37,674 nt of DNA from Planctomycetota bacterium (GCA_016178505.1 JACOTG010000016.1:1-37674), one strand, 5' to 3'; numbered from the stretch's first letter, positions 8,905 through 17,104 are shown. Program-made: numbers and translations. The notes: generated by a model from the letters alone, not told the origin.

Positions 8905-10227
8905 ATGACGACACTCCATCGATTCGCCTTGGTCGCCGGGATCGCCGCGTCCGCGCTCGCGCAGCCGCAGGACGCGCGCGAGTTCGCGAAGGCGCAGGCC
9001 GAGGCGCAAAAGGCGTGGTACGAGCGCAGCCACGAGCGGCCGGATCTCGTGCCCGGCGCGTGGGAGGTCGTGCGATTCCCGACGGCCTGGCAACCGAAGC
9101 CTCGCTACAAGCACGACCCGCGCGATGCGCGAAAGATCCTCAATCCCGACTTCTATTGCTCGCGGTGCGTGAAGGAAGGGCGCATCCCGGCGGCGACGGA
9201 TCGCCCGCAGCATCGCTTGCTCCAGCGTGATGAACCTCAAGTCTTGAAGTGGATGGAGCGCGAACTCAAGGTCGAGCGCTGGACGCTCATCGAAGACGAC
9301 GAGTTCAAGCTCTGGAGTGATCTGCCGGGGTTCAACACACGGGCGCTCAAGCAGTGCGGCAATCCATTTCTCAAGGAGGAGCTGACCGAGCTCGGCGATC
9401 TCTTTCCCGAGGTCGACGACAAGACGGTCGTCCTCGACGACCACCGGCGCGCGCACCTCTACTTGATTCGCGCGCATCGGCTCCAGCGCGACTTCTGGTG
9501 GCTCGCCGGCACGAACGAAAAGGAGTGTCGCGAGAAGTACTCATTCCTCGGGCCGTACATGGGCATGAACAACAAGATGGAGATCTTCATGCTCGATTCG
9601 AAGCGCGACTACGAGAAGCTCATGGACTGGTACCTCGGCGTGCAGGTCGTCGCGGACGGGATCTGCTGGCACCACCTCACCGATCGCGCGATGCTCCTCG
9701 CGATGCACGGCGACGGGCAGGAGGATCCGCAGACCGAGAACTATTTCTTCCATCGCATGATGCACAACTACATCGACGCGTACCGCATGTTCGCGTTCAA
9801 GATGCCCGCGTGGTTCCAGATGGGAATGGGTGCGTTCGCCGAGCGACGCGAGTGCGCGAAGTACAACTGCTTCTGTTTCTCGGAGGGCACGATGCCGCGC
9901 GTGCTCTACGAGGAGAAGTGGTTGCCGAAGGTAAAGCGGATGGTCGCGAAGGGGACGCCGATGTCGTTCGTCGAGGAGGCGACCGCAACCGAGTACGGCG
10001 CGCTCTCGCCCGAGTACCACATGATCGCGTACTCGCAGATCTGCTACCTCTTCAGCCTAGGCCCCGAGAAGTTCAAGGTCTTCCTCAACGCGCTGAAGGA
10101 GAAGAAGACCGAGGAATCGATCTACGCCGCGCAAGTCCGCGGCTTCCAATCCGCCTACGGCATCACGATGCTGCAATTCGACGAAGGCTGGCGGCGCTGG
10201 GTCCTGGCCATCTATCCCGATGTGTAA
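8905..10227 (+). CDS. Secreted protein resembling a metallopeptidase that lost its active site
   Basis: 440 residues with a signal peptide (LHRFALVAGIAASALAQP). I do not recognise a named family, but 283-315 reads HRMMHNYIDAY, then PAWFQMGMGAFAE. This matches the layout of gluzincin-type (DUF1570-like) peptidases, HExxH...PxWlxEGlAey, with the catalytic Glu replaced by Arg284 and the third zinc ligand Glu replaced by Met306. A YCSRC pair lies near residue 85 and NCFCF near 325. It is therefore probably a non-catalytic relative, or this resemblance is coincidental. The C-terminus GITMLQFDEGWRRWVL recurs as a scrap at 17224-17262. Convergent with the lipase gene 25 bases downstream. Confidence 0.7.
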   Translation: MTTLHRFALVAGIAASALAQPQDAREFAKAQAEAQKAWYERSHERPDLVPGAWEVVRFPTAWQPKPRYKHDPRDARKILNPDFYCSRCVKEGRIPAATDRPQHRLLQRDEPQVLKWMERELKVERWTLIEDDEFKLWSDLPGFNTRALKQCGNPFLKEELTELGDLFPEVDDKTVVLDDHRRAHLYLIRAHRLQRDFWWLAGTNEKECREKYSFLGPYMGMNNKMEIFMLDSKRDYEKLMDWYLGVQVVADGICWHHLTDRAMLLAMHGDGQEDPQTENYFFHRMMHNYIDAYRMFAFKMPAWFQMGMGAFAERRECAKYNCFCFSEGTMPRVLYEEKWLPKVKRMVAKGTPMSFVEEATATEYGALSPEYHMIAYSQICYLFSLGPEKFKVFLNALKEKKTEESIYAAQVRGFQSAYGITMLQFDEGWRRWVLAIYPDV

Positions 10228-10252
10228 CGCACGCGGCGCGAGAGTCGGCCCC

Positions 10253-11929
10253 TTACGGGCGGCTCAACAATCGTGCGATCTCGTTAATAGAAGATGGGTC
10301 GTGGAGGAGTCCACGCTGTGAATCAAAGTGGGTGACTCCTTGTAGAGTCATCATTTCGAAAACGGTGTAGTCTGCCCCAGGAACTTGTCCAAGGAAAAAG
10401 ACGCTGTCGCTATCTACAACCCGATCACTATTGCAGTGCCCAAATGTACACGGCGGAAACATGCAACTTCCTGCGCCGGCGATCTGAAAAAACGGAACGC
10501 CATAGCTGTGAGTCCACACGGAATTGAAAGAGTCCAAGTCGGACTCGGTCAGTCCAGTTCCTGGATAGAAGCTCGCGAGGCACGATCCGTGGTTCGGCGT
10601 GCCGGCTTGTACGACTCTTTCAATGCGGGCTGGTGGTAGAACTGTCGACGACTCCAGCAGAATCCGTGCAACCAATCCACCCTGGCTGTAACCGAGCACG
10701 CGCAATCGCGTCTGGCTCGGGAATAGCCCAGTGATCGCCGACAAGTGATTCGCCTCAAGGGCGTTCTCAAAACTGTAGTAATTGCCGGAACCCATGTCCG
10801 GAGCGATCGGAATGATTCCGAAACGAGGACTCGTGGAAAGATCGCGGGGACGCGCGATCGCGAGCCAAGCCGCGAGATCTGTCATCTGAGACGGGCCTGG
10901 ATTACTCCCGCCGATCCGACCATGTAGAAGGATCGCCGGCCAAGGAAACAAGATGTCCATGGGACACGGATTGATCGTTCCGTCGGCGGAAACGGTGAGG
11001 TCGGGCGAGGTGCTTAAGTCGAAAGGTTGCCACACCACTCGAGGCCAGCGTGGATAGGAGTAGATGTACCGCAACGGTAGCTCGTAGCGCGCGACAATGT
11101 CGTAGTCTCCGGGCGCCAGTTGGGGCAAATAGTAACTGCCGTCATCGGACGCGTCGACTGCGTGGCGAGCACCATCCGTTCGCGAACGCGCAATCACACT
11201 CACTCGCGGGCCAGCTGCGACGCGAACCGGTGTCACAGCATCTTCAAACAGTACCCTTCCGGTACGCGGCGCGTGGAGAGTGACCGACCAATTGTCATAG
11301 CCGTCAGTGATGGTGTACGGAGTTGAGCCGAGATTGCAGTTGGCGGTTCGGAATCCGAACTCGATCGGTAGCCCGCTTTGCGAAAAGTCGGGATGACCTT
11401 GGGCATCGAACGATGTGAAAGACTCTGCGTTCAGAGCGGTCGCTGATTTGTGCGTCCACTCGGTCTCTTGCGCGATGAGTGGCGCGGCAACAAAGTAAAC
11501 GCTTCCGTTTTGTCGAAGGGCAATGCTGAATCCATGACCCGAAGACGTCGGAAAGGGTAGATCGAGCTGCTTCGAGTCAATCGCGAAATCTATGGACGCA
11601 ATCGCACCCTGTAGGTGTGGGTCGTACGTCGATAGCCTCGACCTATGGAACACATACAGACACGTATCGGGTGTGCCCGGCGATTGTGCGGGGTTGATGC
11701 TGTGCACCACGCGCCGGTACCGATCCGGGTTTCCTCCACTGAGTTCCTGCGTCGATGATGCTGTGCCGCCGTTTCCGTCGACGTGAAAGACGATCTCCTC
11801 CCAGTCTCCGACGTTGAACTCCCCATCGAAGAACGTGGTTGGACAAGGAAGGGGTTGAGCGAGCGCGCGAGCAGCAAGTATGTTAATCGGGGCCAAAGCA
11901 ATAGCAGCCGAAGCGAGAAACCGGCTCAT
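10253..11929 (-). CDS. Secreted alpha/beta-hydrolase, lipase-like
   Basis: 558 residues. Signal peptide about 1-25 (ASAAIALAPINILAARALAQP). The N-terminal half is beta-rich, with a carboxypeptidase-regulatory-like segment (DGSYYLPQLAPGDYDIVARYELP). The C-terminal half is an alpha/beta hydrolase: AILLHGRIGG, the nucleophile elbow LGYSQGGLVAR with Ser415, a likely Asp in DRVVDSDSVFF, and a His in GVTHFDSQRG. This resembles PGAP1-like or triacylglycerol lipases. GGAGGA precedes the ATG. Base composition is visibly less GC-rich than its neighbours (one sampled 60-base line about 48 percent against 73 percent in the preceding gene), which suggests later acquisition. The exact substrate cannot be read. 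Confidence 0.82.
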   Translation of the reverse strand: MSRFLASAAIALAPINILAARALAQPLPCPTTFFDGEFNVGDWEEIVFHVDGNGGTASSTQELSGGNPDRYRRVVHSINPAQSPGTPDTCLYVFHRSRLSTYDPHLQGAIASIDFAIDSKQLDLPFPTSSGHGFSIALRQNGSVYFVAAPLIAQETEWTHKSATALNAESFTSFDAQGHPDFSQSGLPIEFGFRTANCNLGSTPYTITDGYDNWSVTLHAPRTGRVLFEDAVTPVRVAAGPRVSVIARSRTDGARHAVDASDDGSYYLPQLAPGDYDIVARYELPLRYIYSYPRWPRVVWQPFDLSTSPDLTVSADGTINPCPMDILFPWPAILLHGRIGGSNPGPSQMTDLAAWLAIARPRDLSTSPRFGIIPIAPDMGSGNYYSFENALEANHLSAITGLFPSQTRLRVLGYSQGGLVARILLESSTVLPPARIERVVQAGTPNHGSCLASFYPGTGLTESDLDSFNSVWTHSYGVPFFQIAGAGSCMFPPCTFGHCNSDRVVDSDSVFFLGQVPGADYTVFEMMTLQGVTHFDSQRGLLHDPSSINEIARLLSRP

Positions 11930-12092
11930 GGTTTTCCTCCGCCAATCGTTACGCGTTGATTCACTCTCGTTCGTCTTCGATGACGACGAGCGCCCGACGC
12001 AGATTCGTCGGTCATTAGCGACCTTCAGTCAATGGAAGCGTCAGCGAATGACGATCGCATCACTGCACGGCGAGATTTCTCGATCGAAGTGA

Positions 12093-12607
12093 TCACGATT
12101 CATTCATCCGCAACGTTGTTCGCGCGAGGGCGCGCGCGAGCAGCGTGCGGAACGCGGCGGGGCTGTTCATGCCGAGGAGGCGCGCGCATGTGGCGGCGGG
12201 GTACAGGAGGTGGCGGGCGAGGATGACCGCCTCGCGCTGGCGGTCGGGAAGCGCTTGGACGACTTCGAGATAGCGCTCGTACTTCTCGCGGCCCATCGTG
12301 ATTTGGCTGGGCGTCGGGGCCAGCGCGCGGACGTCGAGGTCGGAGACGTCGTCGGGGAGCGATTCTTCGCGCGCGTGCGCGCGCTTGCCGCGCTTGTGGA
12401 AACGGTTCAGGTCGCGGAGGCGGTTCTCGACGGCAGCGGAAAGATACTTCAGGACATCCGATTCGCTCTCGAGTTCGGCCGGCGGCACGGTCGCGAGGAG
12501 CCGCACGAACACGTCCTGCACGACGTCCCGATGCCTGCCGGGTCGGACTCGCGCCACATCGCAATGGCGCGACGCAACTCAGAGAGTTGCTGCACCACGT
12601 CGGCCAT
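12093..12607 (-). pseudogene. ECF sigma factor gene, apparently frameshifted
   Basis: The conserved part is in one frame from about 12540 down to 12093: DVVQDVFVRLLATVPP (region 2) and then LPDRQREAVILARHLLYPAATCARLLGM (region 4). The only in-frame initiator upstream is a GTG at 12557 that leaves region 2 incomplete. In another frame an ATG at 12607 has GGGAG eight bases before it and encodes MADVVQQLSELRRAIAMWRESDPAG, a fitting sigma N-terminus that then runs into nonsense. Restoring one base near 12528-12545 joins the two. Either a real one-base deletion or a sequence error. Divergent from the kinase gene at 12753, as is common for planctomycete sigma/kinase pairs. Confidence 0.72.
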
Positions 12608-12752
12608 GAATGGATCTCCCGAGTCTCCGTCGATCGCCGAGGGATTCTACGGCCGACACGTCGCGAGCGGCAAGGACCTTGAGGCCGGGCCGGCCGCGGG
12701 TTATCAGGGCTCGCGTGATGCGCACCCACTGGCCTGACGCTTACTTCGAGGC

Positions 12753-15083
12753 ATGACGAAACCACTGTCGACCGATCCCGGCCGCGCCGGCGACATCGAG
12801 TCGCTTTTGGCCGCGTGCCTCGAAGAGGCGCTCGACGGACGACGCCCAGACCCGGACGCGCTGACGCGCGGCGACCCGGTCCTCGCGAAGCGCCTGGCCG
12901 TTGCGCTCGAGGCCGCGCTCAAACTGATTCCGCCGCCCGCGGCGATCGATCCTCCGCGCCGCGTCGGGCCGTACTTGATCGAAGGTGAAGTCGGACACGG
13001 CGGCATGGGCGCGGTGCTCCTCGGGCGCCACGAGACGCTCGGCCGAGTCGTCGCGCTGAAGATCCTCCCGCGCCCGTTCGCGTTCATCGACGAGAGCCGC
13101 GCCCGCTTCACGCGCGAAGCGCAAGCGCTCGCTCGCGTGCGCCACCCGGGCGTCGTGCCGGTCTACGAGGTGGGCGAGGGGGACGGCGTGCCCTACGTCG
13201 CGCTCGAGTACGTCGAGGGCGGGTCGCTCGAAGATCTACTAGCCGAGATGCGCGCGTCGGACCTCGTCGCGGCGCGCGAGATCGGCGCCGGCCGCCTCGC
13301 CGGCCCCGGCCCCTACGAAACGCGCGTCGCGCGATTCCTCGCGGGCGCTGCCGACGCGCTGCACGCGATCCACCAAGCGGGCCTCGTGCACCGCGACCTG
13401 AAGCCGGCGAACTTGCTCCTCAACGCGAACGGCCGCGCGGTGATCGCCGACTTCGGTCTCGTTCGCCACGCGGACCTGACGTCGTTCACGTCGACCGGCG
13501 CGATCGTCGGCACGCGCCACTTCCTCGCCCCCGAACTCACGCAGCCGGGCGGCGAGGCGACCGTCGCCAGCGACGTCTTCGCGCTCGGCGTGACGCTCTA
13601 CCAGATGCTGACCCTGCGCGCGCCGTTCGGCGGCGAGACCGAGGAGCGACTGTTCCGCTCGATCCGCGAAGAAGAGCCGCCGCGACCGCGCGCCATCAAC
13701 CGATTTGTCTCCGGCGCGCTCGAGGCCATTTGCCTGAAGGCGTTGGAGAAATCGCCGTCGCGCCGCTACGTGAGCGCCGCGGAACTGGCGGCCGACCTCG
13801 AAGCCGCAGCGGACAGGCGATCGGTCTCCGCATCTTCGCGCTCACCCGTGCGTCGCGTGGCGCGTCGCGTCTGGTTTCGTCGGCGAACGCTCGGCGTCGC
13901 CATCGCCGTCGGACTCGTGCTCGTGACGACCCCGATCGCGGCGTGGCTCGGCTGGCGCGAGCACGCGCGCCGGCGAGACGCCGAATGGGTTTCCACTTTC
14001 CAACGTGCCGAGGGTCGATTCCTGGCGGTCGACCCGAGGTTCGACTCGAACTTGAGAAACCGCTACCTGCGAGAGTCGCTCGCGTCGTTCGAGCGGTGCG
14101 CCGCACTCGTCCCATCCCAAACCGATGCGTGTTTGAGGCTCGCCGAAGTCGAGAACGCACTCGGCGACAAGGCGAACGCGGCGAAGCATCTGGCGACTGC
14201 GCGCGATCGCGGTGCACGCGGCTTTCTCGTCGACGAACTGTCCGCGAAAATCGAGGGCCACGCCCCGACCCCGCCCGAGAAGCTGCATGAAGTCGTCGAC
14301 AAACGGGTGTACGAAACGTGGGCTACCATCGACCGAATTGCACTCGCGCGACGACTCTATGAAGTGGGCTTTCCGTGGGCGGCGTTCAAGGTCGTCATGA
14401 ATCCGGACGTCTTGCGCGAGGAGCGATTCGCCGTCGAAGCGCAGATCGCGCTATATCTCGGTCACGCGCGGCATGACCACACAGCGCCGATCCTGGCGGA
14501 TCGAGCGACGGAGATGCAATGGTCAATGGAGTGGTGCGAAAGATACCTTCGAAAGTACCCCGACTCGCCCGCCGTGGAAATGGCAGAAGCAATCGCGATC
14601 CTCGACGCTTTCAACTTCGAAAAGAACGGAGAACTTCGCGGTCTCGAGCCGGTCCAGACGTACGCCGCGAACATCCTGAAACGTTACCGCGAGTCCGAGA
14701 ACACGCCGTACTTCATCGGGGCGTGGCTCAGCATGCTGTGGCTCCAGCGCCGCCTGGACGAAGCCGCAGCGGAATTGGACCGGCTGCCTCCGGGCGTGCT
14801 CTCCCGGACCGATCAGGGCGGGGGCATGGCGACCGTGAAGATCGCGATCGCGCTGGGCCGCTATGCTCTCGCGTTCGAGCTGGTCAGTGCACCAGCGCTT
14901 CGGACGTACTTTGGCGGTACATCCGGCCCGTTGGTCAAGGTCGTCAAGGTTTTCAAGTTCGACCAGGGATATGTCCCCGATCGCATGCCGTCGCCCGCCA
15001 GCCTGCGCGCGTTCGTCGAATCGATGAAGGGCCGCGCAACCGACGACGACTGGAACGCGGCGATGGCGGAGCTGCCGGAGTAG
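12753..15083 (+). CDS. Transmembrane Ser/Thr protein kinase
   Basis: 776 residues. Intact Hanks-type kinase domain at about 73-350: Gly-rich loop GEVGHGGMGAV (78-88), Lys103 in VALKIL, catalytic HRDLKPAN (213-220), DFG (233-235), APE (259-261). One transmembrane segment follows at about 380-400 (LGVAIAVGLVLVTTPIAAWLG). The outer C-terminal half (about 400-776) is helical and TPR-like (SLASFERCAALVPSQTDACLRLAEVENALGD). It is expected to phosphorylate cytoplasmic targets in response to something sensed outside. Its neighbour on the other strand is a damaged sigma factor, its likely functional partner. The Shine-Dalgarno site is weak; no better in-frame start is seen. Confidence 0.93.
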   Translation: MTKPLSTDPGRAGDIESLLAACLEEALDGRRPDPDALTRGDPVLAKRLAVALEAALKLIPPPAAIDPPRRVGPYLIEGEVGHGGMGAVLLGRHETLGRVVALKILPRPFAFIDESRARFTREAQALARVRHPGVVPVYEVGEGDGVPYVALEYVEGGSLEDLLAEMRASDLVAAREIGAGRLAGPGPYETRVARFLAGAADALHAIHQAGLVHRDLKPANLLLNANGRAVIADFGLVRHADLTSFTSTGAIVGTRHFLAPELTQPGGEATVASDVFALGVTLYQMLTLRAPFGGETEERLFRSIREEEPPRPRAINRFVSGALEAICLKALEKSPSRRYVSAAELAADLEAAADRRSVSASSRSPVRRVARRVWFRRRTLGVAIAVGLVLVTTPIAAWLGWREHARRRDAEWVSTFQRAEGRFLAVDPRFDSNLRNRYLRESLASFERCAALVPSQTDACLRLAEVENALGDKANAAKHLATARDRGARGFLVDELSAKIEGHAPTPPEKLHEVVDKRVYETWATIDRIALARRLYEVGFPWAAFKVVMNPDVLREERFAVEAQIALYLGHARHDHTAPILADRATEMQWSMEWCERYLRKYPDSPAVEMAEAIAILDAFNFEKNGELRGLEPVQTYAANILKRYRESENTPYFIGAWLSMLWLQRRLDEAAAELDRLPPGVLSRTDQGGGMATVKIAIALGRYALAFELVSAPALRTYFGGTSGPLVKVVKVFKFDQGYVPDRMPSPASLRAFVESMKGRATDDDWNAAMAELPE

Positions 15084-15117
15084 CAAGGATCCCGCCGACT
15101 CAGTGTTTCCTCATGCG

Positions 15118-15216
15118 GTGACGAACAAGTGGTGCATCATCGAGATCCTCGCCGAGAAGTTTCCGACGCGGCTCCACGCATGTTTGATCGAAGTCGAAAG
15201 AAGAGGCGGTAAATGA
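15118..15216 (+). CDS. Possible 32-residue ORF coupled to the next gene
   Basis: A GTG-initiated frame (VTNKWCIIEILAEKFP...) ends at a TGA that overlaps the next gene's ATG (ATGA, 15213-15216). The stop/start overlap is the only support; it may be chance or the end of a decayed gene. Confidence 0.25.
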   Translation: MTNKWCIIEILAEKFPTRLHACLIEVERRGGK

Positions 15217-15620
15217 ATGCAAAGGCAAATCGGCGCCCGTCGGTGATCGTGAACCAATCGAAGCTCGATCAACCGATCGGCGTCGCCGAGGGAGCCGTCG
15301 CGTTCTCGTACTCCGCGAGCGTGAGGTGGCCGACACCGGGCGCGCTTCTCGCAGAGGCGCTGAAGCACCAGCCGCACGTGACGCTCGTCATGGAGCGGCT
15401 CGAGCGGCATCGCTACTCGGTATTCGTGATCCTGGACGACGACCCGGAGTCGCTGCTCGACGACGTATTCGCGGCCGAGAAACACGTGATGAAGTCGTTC
15501 AAAGGACTCCCATTCGACATGCGCGTCATGAAGCCCCGTGCCGACTGGAAGGACGAAGATTTGAGGCGAGACTGCATCGTGCATCACGAGAGGTCGTGGT
15601 TCGAGGTTCGTTCCCACTAG
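15213..15620 (+). CDS. Conserved-looking protein of unknown function
   Basis: 135 residues, not recognised. No signal peptide or membrane segment. The C-terminal part is acidic and regular (RYSVFVILDDDPESLLDDVFAAEKHVMKSF, then MRVMKPRADWKDEDLRRDCIVHHERSWFEV), consistent with a small folded alpha/beta protein. AAGAGGCGG lies just before the ATG. It borders a region rich in toxin-antitoxin and nuclease remnants, so an accessory role is possible but unproven. Confidence 0.55.
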   Translation: MNAKANRRPSVIVNQSKLDQPIGVAEGAVAFSYSASVRWPTPGALLAEALKHQPHVTLVMERLERHRYSVFVILDDDPESLLDDVFAAEKHVMKSFKGLPFDMRVMKPRADWKDEDLRRDCIVHHERSWFEVRSH

Positions 15621-15663
15621 GATAGTCTCGATGCCTGCGAGCACCTCCCGTTGGTCCAGTTCA

Positions 15664-15760
15664 GACTACTGGAGCATCGGCGAGCGCATCCGCCGCGAGA
15701 TCCTGCGAAGCAAACGGGCGGACTACGGTAAACAGATTGTCTCCGCACTGCGGAGACTAT
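15664..15760 (+). pseudogene. DUF1016 (YhcG-type) N-domain fragment, copy 1
   Basis: Reads DYWSIGERIRREILRSKR then ADYGKQIVSALRRL, nearly identical to codons of copy 3 at 17511-17580 (YWSIGERIRREILRGTR). DUF1016 proteins pair this N-terminal DNA-binding-like domain with a C-terminal PD-(D/E)xK nuclease. Only the middle of the N-domain is present and it ends at palindrome P1, directly against the stop codon of the HEPN gene on the other strand. Confidence 0.75.
15736..15760. repeat. Palindrome P1 (DUF1016 first motif)
   Basis: Arms GTCTCCGCA (15739-15747) and TGCGGAGAC (15749-15757) around a single C, with two more outer pairs beyond one mismatch. It lies on the IVSALRR codons of DUF1016 copy 1 and ends one base before the HEPN stop codon triplet. 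Confidence 0.8.
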
Positions 15761-15761
15761 G

Positions 15762-16205
15762 TTACCGGGTGAGCGTCGGGTGGTGCTTTGCGATCCACGC
15801 TTCGACGGTCTTCTCGAACTGCCTCGTGTGTTCGAGCAGTTCTTGGGCCTCGCGCGCACTGACGACGCCGGCGACATCGTAGCTGAATTCGTTTCGCTTC
15901 CGCCTGCATCGATCGAAGTAGTCCGCCTTCTGCGCGATGGTTGGCCCAAGCGCGAGTTGCAATGCCTCGAACGTCGTGCGATGTGCTCCCTGCCCCTTCA
16001 CGCGATAGCCCGCACACGCGATCGCCATTTTCGAAAGGAGAAGCACGGCGTCGTACGCGAGGCCGAACTTGTTGTCGGGGGAAAGTCCAACGAGAGCCGC
16101 ATCCGCGACGTTCCGTGCCACGGCGCCGCGCAAGTCATTGAGTTCTTGCTTGCTTGTGGCGTGGGACTCGAGTCGGTTTTCTTTCTCCAGGCGCTTCCAA
16201 GTCAT
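15762..16205 (-). CDS. HEPN-domain protein, toxin half of a HEPN/nucleotidyltransferase pair
   Basis: 147 residues, all-helical. The conserved HEPN end motif is RRKRNEFSYD at 101-110. The common RNase form Rx4-6H is not present here; the form RxxRNxxxYD is one I recall for HEPN proteins that follow an HTH-nucleotidyltransferase gene. The N-terminus MTWKRLEKENRLESHATSKQ fits that family, so the start at 16205 is kept although it overlaps the upstream gene by 71 bases. In such systems the HEPN protein acts as an RNase-type toxin or is modified by the partner; which applies here is not visible. The stop codon abuts palindrome P1. Confidence 0.8.
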   Translation of the reverse strand: MTWKRLEKENRLESHATSKQELNDLRGAVARNVADAALVGLSPDNKFGLAYDAVLLLSKMAIACAGYRVKGQGAHRTTFEALQLALGPTIAQKADYFDRCRRKRNEFSYDVAGVVSAREAQELLEHTRQFEKTVEAWIAKHHPTLTR

Positions 16206-16782
16206 GCTCGGTTCCTACGACGAAGAGCTTCTCCTTGTCCAGTACCGATCGAAGGAAGTGATGATGGCTGCGACGCTTTGTTTCGAACTCCGCGGGATCG
16301 TAAACAGTAGCGTTCACCGGCCGCGACAGCCGACCCTCGAGCGCGCGAAGCGCAGGAGAGAGTTCGGCGAGGCCAGCCTCCCCGATGACGAAGAGGTCGA
16401 CGTCGCTCTCCGAGCGTTCGCGCCTCGACGCCACCGAACCGTAGATGAACGCCGCTCGAATTCGTGAACCAAAGGGCGTGAGCGCCTCGCGGACGACGTC
16501 GAGGAGCCCCGCGGTCTTCGCGAGCAGGTCTGTCAGTTCAGGAAGGAACGGACATGCCGAGTTGGGGCGCAGGTAAACACGGTTTCCTTCCTCCCGCCGC
16601 TCGAAGATGCCCGTGGAAGTCAGCCGAGCGAGATCTCGCTGGAGGCTCGAGGGCGAGACGTCGAGGCTCTTCGCGAGGTCGGAGAGATACCACCACCGGT
16701 CGGGTTGGCGGAGCGTCGCAGCCAGGATCGCCTGCAGTGTTCGCGAGAAGAGCGCGTCGAGGGGACGAGGTGCCTTACGCAT
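16135..16782 (-). CDS. HTH plus MNT-type nucleotidyltransferase, antitoxin half
   Basis: 215 residues. N-terminal winged-helix HTH at about 12-70 (WYLSDLAKSLDVSPSSLQRDLARLTSTGIF). Then a minimal nucleotidyltransferase: IYGSVASRRERSESDVDLFV, with Gly115-Ser116 and metal ligands Asp127 and Asp129. Such proteins neutralise the partner HEPN toxin, in studied MntA/HepT pairs by nucleotide transfer, and the HTH suggests autoregulation. An inverted repeat sits 14 bases upstream of the ATG. No Shine-Dalgarno site is seen, so the message may be nearly leaderless. First gene of the operon with the HEPN gene, which it overlaps by 71 bases. Confidence 0.85.
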   Translation of the reverse strand: MRKAPRPLDALFSRTLQAILAATLRQPDRWWYLSDLAKSLDVSPSSLQRDLARLTSTGIFERREEGNRVYLRPNSACPFLPELTDLLAKTAGLLDVVREALTPFGSRIRAAFIYGSVASRRERSESDVDLFVIGEAGLAELSPALRALEGRLSRPVNATVYDPAEFETKRRSHHHFLRSVLDKEKLFVVGTEHDLEAPGERKPTRVPRHKQARTQ

Positions 16783-16795
16783 GATGAGTAGGAAT

Positions 16796-16812
16796 ATACG
16801 CGAAGTGCGTAT
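16796..16812. promoter_or_regulatory. Inverted repeat, probable operator of the HEPN/MNT operon
   Basis: ATACGC-gaagt-GCGTAT, perfect six-base arms, 14 bases before the ATG at 16782 (minus strand) and overlapping an A/T-rich TATATT that could be the -10 box. Likely binding site for the HTH of the nucleotidyltransferase itself. Confidence 0.6.
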
Positions 16813-16918
16813 GATCGAGCAATGCGACTCCCTATGAACTTCTCACAACGGCGTGGCATTCAGGCGGGCCCACTCGACTGCCCCCGTGCAGCTTCTTCGA
16901 ATTGATCGGCGGCGACGA

Positions 16919-16945
16919 GATTGTCTACGCGCTGCGTAGACAATC
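16919..16945. repeat. Palindrome P2 (DUF1016 first motif)
   Basis: Perfect 12-base arms GATTGTCTACGC (16919-16930) and GCGTAGACAATC (16934-16945) with spacer GCT. Lies on the EIVYALRRQS codons of DUF1016 copy 2. Compared with P1, the arm change C to A is matched by G to T in the other arm. Confidence 0.88.
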
Positions 16946-17027
16946 GGCTGCATCAAGCGCCCTTGGCGGCACGGCCCGATCCACCGTCTCCATGGTGCAA
17001 TTGGCGGACATGTTCCCCGACGCGAAC

Positions 17028-17052
17028 ATTGTGCACGCACCGCGTGCACAAT
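17028..17052. repeat. Palindrome P3 (DUF1016 second motif)
   Basis: Perfect 11-base arms ATTGTGCACGC (17028-17038) and GCGTGCACAAT (17042-17052), spacer ACC. Lies on the IVHAPRAQL codons of DUF1016 copy 2. Confidence 0.88.
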
Positions 17053-17104
17053 TGGGCCCACGAGGGGACGACCGACGCGCTCCGTCGTTGACTGTTTCGT
17101 CGGT

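Larger units (their letters stand above)
16902..17064 (+). pseudogene. DUF1016 (YhcG-type) N-domain fragment, copy 2
   Basis: Frame reading DEIVYALRRQSAASSALGG, then ARSTVSMVQLADMFPDANIV, then HAPRAQLG. It aligns with the family pattern (EQIVxxLSRxL, then FTxRNL, then MxxFAExFPDxxIVxxLSRQLSW, from memory) and with copy 3 (ARNLFQMIRMADVFHNAKIV). Both IV-x-AL motifs coincide with palindromes P2 and P3. No start, no catalytic domain; it continues directly into a kinase scrap on the other strand. With copy 1 it could be the two halves of one gene split by the HEPN/MNT operon. Confidence 0.65.
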
